Below, piece by piece: positions 17,971 through 20,354 of a stretch of DNA of 20,354 bases. This DNA is from Apostichopus parvimensis. Taxonomy: Eukaryota; Echinodermata; Holothuroidea; Aspidochirotida; Stichopodidae. The stretch covers positions 3,878 through 24,231 of the forward strand of contig KN885230.1 of NCBI GenBank assembly GCA_000934455.1, read 5' to 3'. The notes under the pieces are model-generated. The model made no database searches and was not told the DNA's origin. It saw only the letters and a program-made list of their open reading frames with translations. Positions within the stretch are counted from its first letter, which is position 1; every line of letters starts with the position of its first letter. Position numbers and translations under genes: made by a program.

Positions 17971-18756
17971 ACAACAACCACCCCCTCAAAATATGGTCTC
18001 ACCCAAAGTCATAAATCTTTTCTTTGGCAATACAATTATTTTTTAATATTTTGTTAACATCTTCACAGATAAAATATTTCAAATTTTCTGAATAATTAAA
18101 TCTACAAACTGCTTTCTCTCCCTCTTTCTCCCTTGGTGGCTAAATATTACCTATTAATTGAGAAAGGACTTTTAATCAAATCCTAAACCCTTCTCCCATG
18201 TTAAAGATTCTTTTGAGTAACTGCAAATAACAGTTCCTTCTTAGCAAGCCATTGTGCAAAGGTCTTTGGTGAGACAGTTGAAAGCAGCTAATCCTATTTG
18301 CACTGCTGTACTGCTGGTAAAGATTTGCTTGGTCTCCCAGACAGCAGGCGTGAACCTAATGAGTCATCTAATCGATAGTTTGATGCCAGCTTTCTAAATG
18401 GCCTTTCAATGCACTGGGACCAATGGTGAATGAGTTTAGAGTAGCTGTTTCATTTATCAATAAAAACAAAATTAAAACTGTGCCTTCATGATGGTGTCCA
18501 TTTTGTAGTGAACAGCTGTTCATGGTGATCTCTTGTGTATGTATCATAACAATGGTATGTCACCAGTAACTTGTCATCTGGTGAACCTGTTCACATTAAT
18601 TATGATTCACTGCATCTGCCACCTGTATAGTTATTCATATCGTGATGATATCATATGTTCAATATCGATACTTTCCTATATTTTAAAATTTCACATTTGA
18701 AGAAAGTTGTGAACTGACACACCATTTATTTTTACTTCACACTGGATCAATGGGGA

Positions 18757-18840
18757 TAGTGTTGCGCCGATATAGCCAATATCAGTGCTTTTTTTTTTTA
18801 AATCCCAATTTTGATCCAATACCGATATTTTTACACATCC
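18757..18840. mobile_element. Possible end of a hAT-type DNA transposon (GTGTTGCGCCGATAT tip)
   Basis: The sequence TAGTGTTGCGCCGATATAGCC, then CAATATCAGTGC, a T run and CCAATACCGATATTTTTACAC, resembles tips of animal hAT elements that open CAGTGTTG followed by repeated CCGATAT words. The recurring CCGATAT/CCAATATC words are directly visible. Only one end is seen, and the family call is from memory of such tips. Confidence 0.3.
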
Positions 18841-20354
18841 AGAAAGAAGGTCAAATTGTCGTTTCAGTCATGCAAAAATACATAACATATTAAAATTATA
18901 ATTGGCTATCATAATTTATTATCCTTTGTATGACTCACAAACAGTAACCACTACTAACTCTCATTGCAGATGATCATCAGTCAATTAATAAAAAAAATAA
19001 AAATATTGTGCAATGTACCGTATGCATACACTAGGCCTAACCTCTAATGTTTTAAAGGAACGATCATAGACCCTACCAAGTTGATATGCATGAAACTGTG
19101 TGCTTGAAATATATTTGGGAAAAACACAAGCCTATCCTTCCCATTACTTCTGTTGTATGATTCGTTTCTGTTTGACTAACTACAATCAATACAGTGGGCT
19201 GCAAGTCTAAACTGCCATCAAAAGGTGTTACAAATTTCTTAGCAGAAATGTTAAAAGATGACATCGTGCAATGAATAAAACTCATTTCATATAAAAAAGA
19301 CATCAGCGTCTCCTAGCTTAGAATTTTTATTACGCCTTGTGCTTACCAGAACCAAAAGGAAAACTTTTTCTTATTTCTGTAAAAATAATATCCTACCATT
19401 AGCCAGCTATAATGACAACTAAGCCTAGCCAAACTTAGCAAGTGCTTCGTGTTCATGTTTTGCTAGGGGTCAAGTTAAATGATTTTATGGATAACTAACA
19501 GGAATAGAATAAAATGTAAGAGGCAGGAGATAAATAAGTCTGAACCTCTCTATCACTCACACTTAGTTGACTTTTACTTCTGCTACATGTGTTAGTACTA
19601 CTCTACACAGAGCAGAGACTTTATTACTCTCCCAAAAGGATATCCAACGAAATTAAAACTAAGAATTCAAGCAAAGGCTTACATATTACTAATCCAAACA
19701 AAGTCTGCTATGCATGTATACACAGAAGCAGCTATTTCCATTCATAAAGGTTTCAATACTAAAATCCCTATAAAATCTTACTATATAAGTCATTACCTTG
19801 GTTAGTCTAAATTTTACTTCAAATAGATCACAAATAGTAAATGTACAAAATATTATTTTTCTATAATTTGCATTTAAACGTATATAATAATAGTGTGAAA
19901 AATTGTTCAGACCACTAAAAGCTGAGTTTGGAATAACACTCATTTATTACTCGCATATTTCACCTTCACTTTGTGAAAGACAAATTACCTAGAAGGATGT
20001 AGTACAATCAGACACAATCTTAGTCTTAGTGATATCTGGCAGTTTTGAAATATTTGCCAAAAACACTCAAAAGCTGCTTTAGTTTTACTTTGTATCCCAG
20101 GTTTAATGTATTGTGTCATTTATCATTGGTAAACCTTGACGTTTGCCTTGTGGCACAATTCCTATAATCACACTGTTAACTAAACAAACATTCTGTTTTG
20201 CGGAAGTACATTCTCCTTCCGTTTACCATTGAGAATGATAATTAACGCAACTTGTGGAAAATTATCAGAAAATACAGCTCAAAGATTTAGATCCTTTTTC
20301 TTGTCAATCAGAACCAGTTCTCAGTTGCCTCACCAATAGCCCTCCCCCACCCCC
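18841..20354. other. Noncoding stretch to window end, no gene seen
   Basis: AT-rich sequence with short open frames only. The window ends in a CCCTCCCCCACCCCC tract. Confidence 0.4.

Larger units (their letters stand above)
15906..18756. other. Noncoding stretch with two weak exon-like pieces
   Basis: AT-rich sequence. Two stretches (16058-16216 on + and 17752-17970 on -) have coding-like translation and are listed separately. Nothing else is supported. Confidence 0.4.

Overview
The window is eukaryotic, intron-bearing, AT-rich DNA. Exons are small and split by GT/AG (and one GC/AG) introns, and much of the sequence is simple or tandem repeat. The gene content (a membrane-anchored C-type lectin with phase 1-1 exons) would fit a marine invertebrate, perhaps an echinoderm or another deuterostome. 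That placement is a guess from gene style, not from a match.

Bases 1-2600 hold the 3' half of a + strand gene for a single-pass C-type lectin receptor. The window opens inside the last CTLD exon. Next come a Ser/Thr-rich stalk exon, a tiny 45-base exon and a final exon with the transmembrane helix, a 40-residue cytoplasmic tail and the stop, then a short 3' UTR with AATAAA. The stalk exon is followed at once by a 41-bp tandem array in which the exon's own 5' splice site (GTAAGT) recurs, giving 11 copies in all. The intron before the last exon appears to start with GC, with a frame-breaking GT donor 4 bases downstream.

Bases 2600-5600 are intergenic, with an 82/83-bp tandem duplication and a cluster of nested inverted repeats.

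Bases 5600-8926 hold the last exon and 3' UTR of a second gene on the - strand, so the two genes converge tail to tail. The exon codes for 583 residues of low-complexity, Ser-rich protein with SH3-ligand, basic and C-terminal PDZ-ligand motifs. I do not recognise the family. A 31-bp satellite of about 20 copies lies inside its probable 3' UTR.

Bases 8927-20354 contain no gene I can support. They are probably intron of the - strand gene or upstream sequence. They contain a tandem G-quadruplex-type motif, a 0.7-kb minisatellite open in several frames on both strands, poly-C tracts, two possible decayed hAT-like transposon pieces and two weak orphan exon-like stretches.
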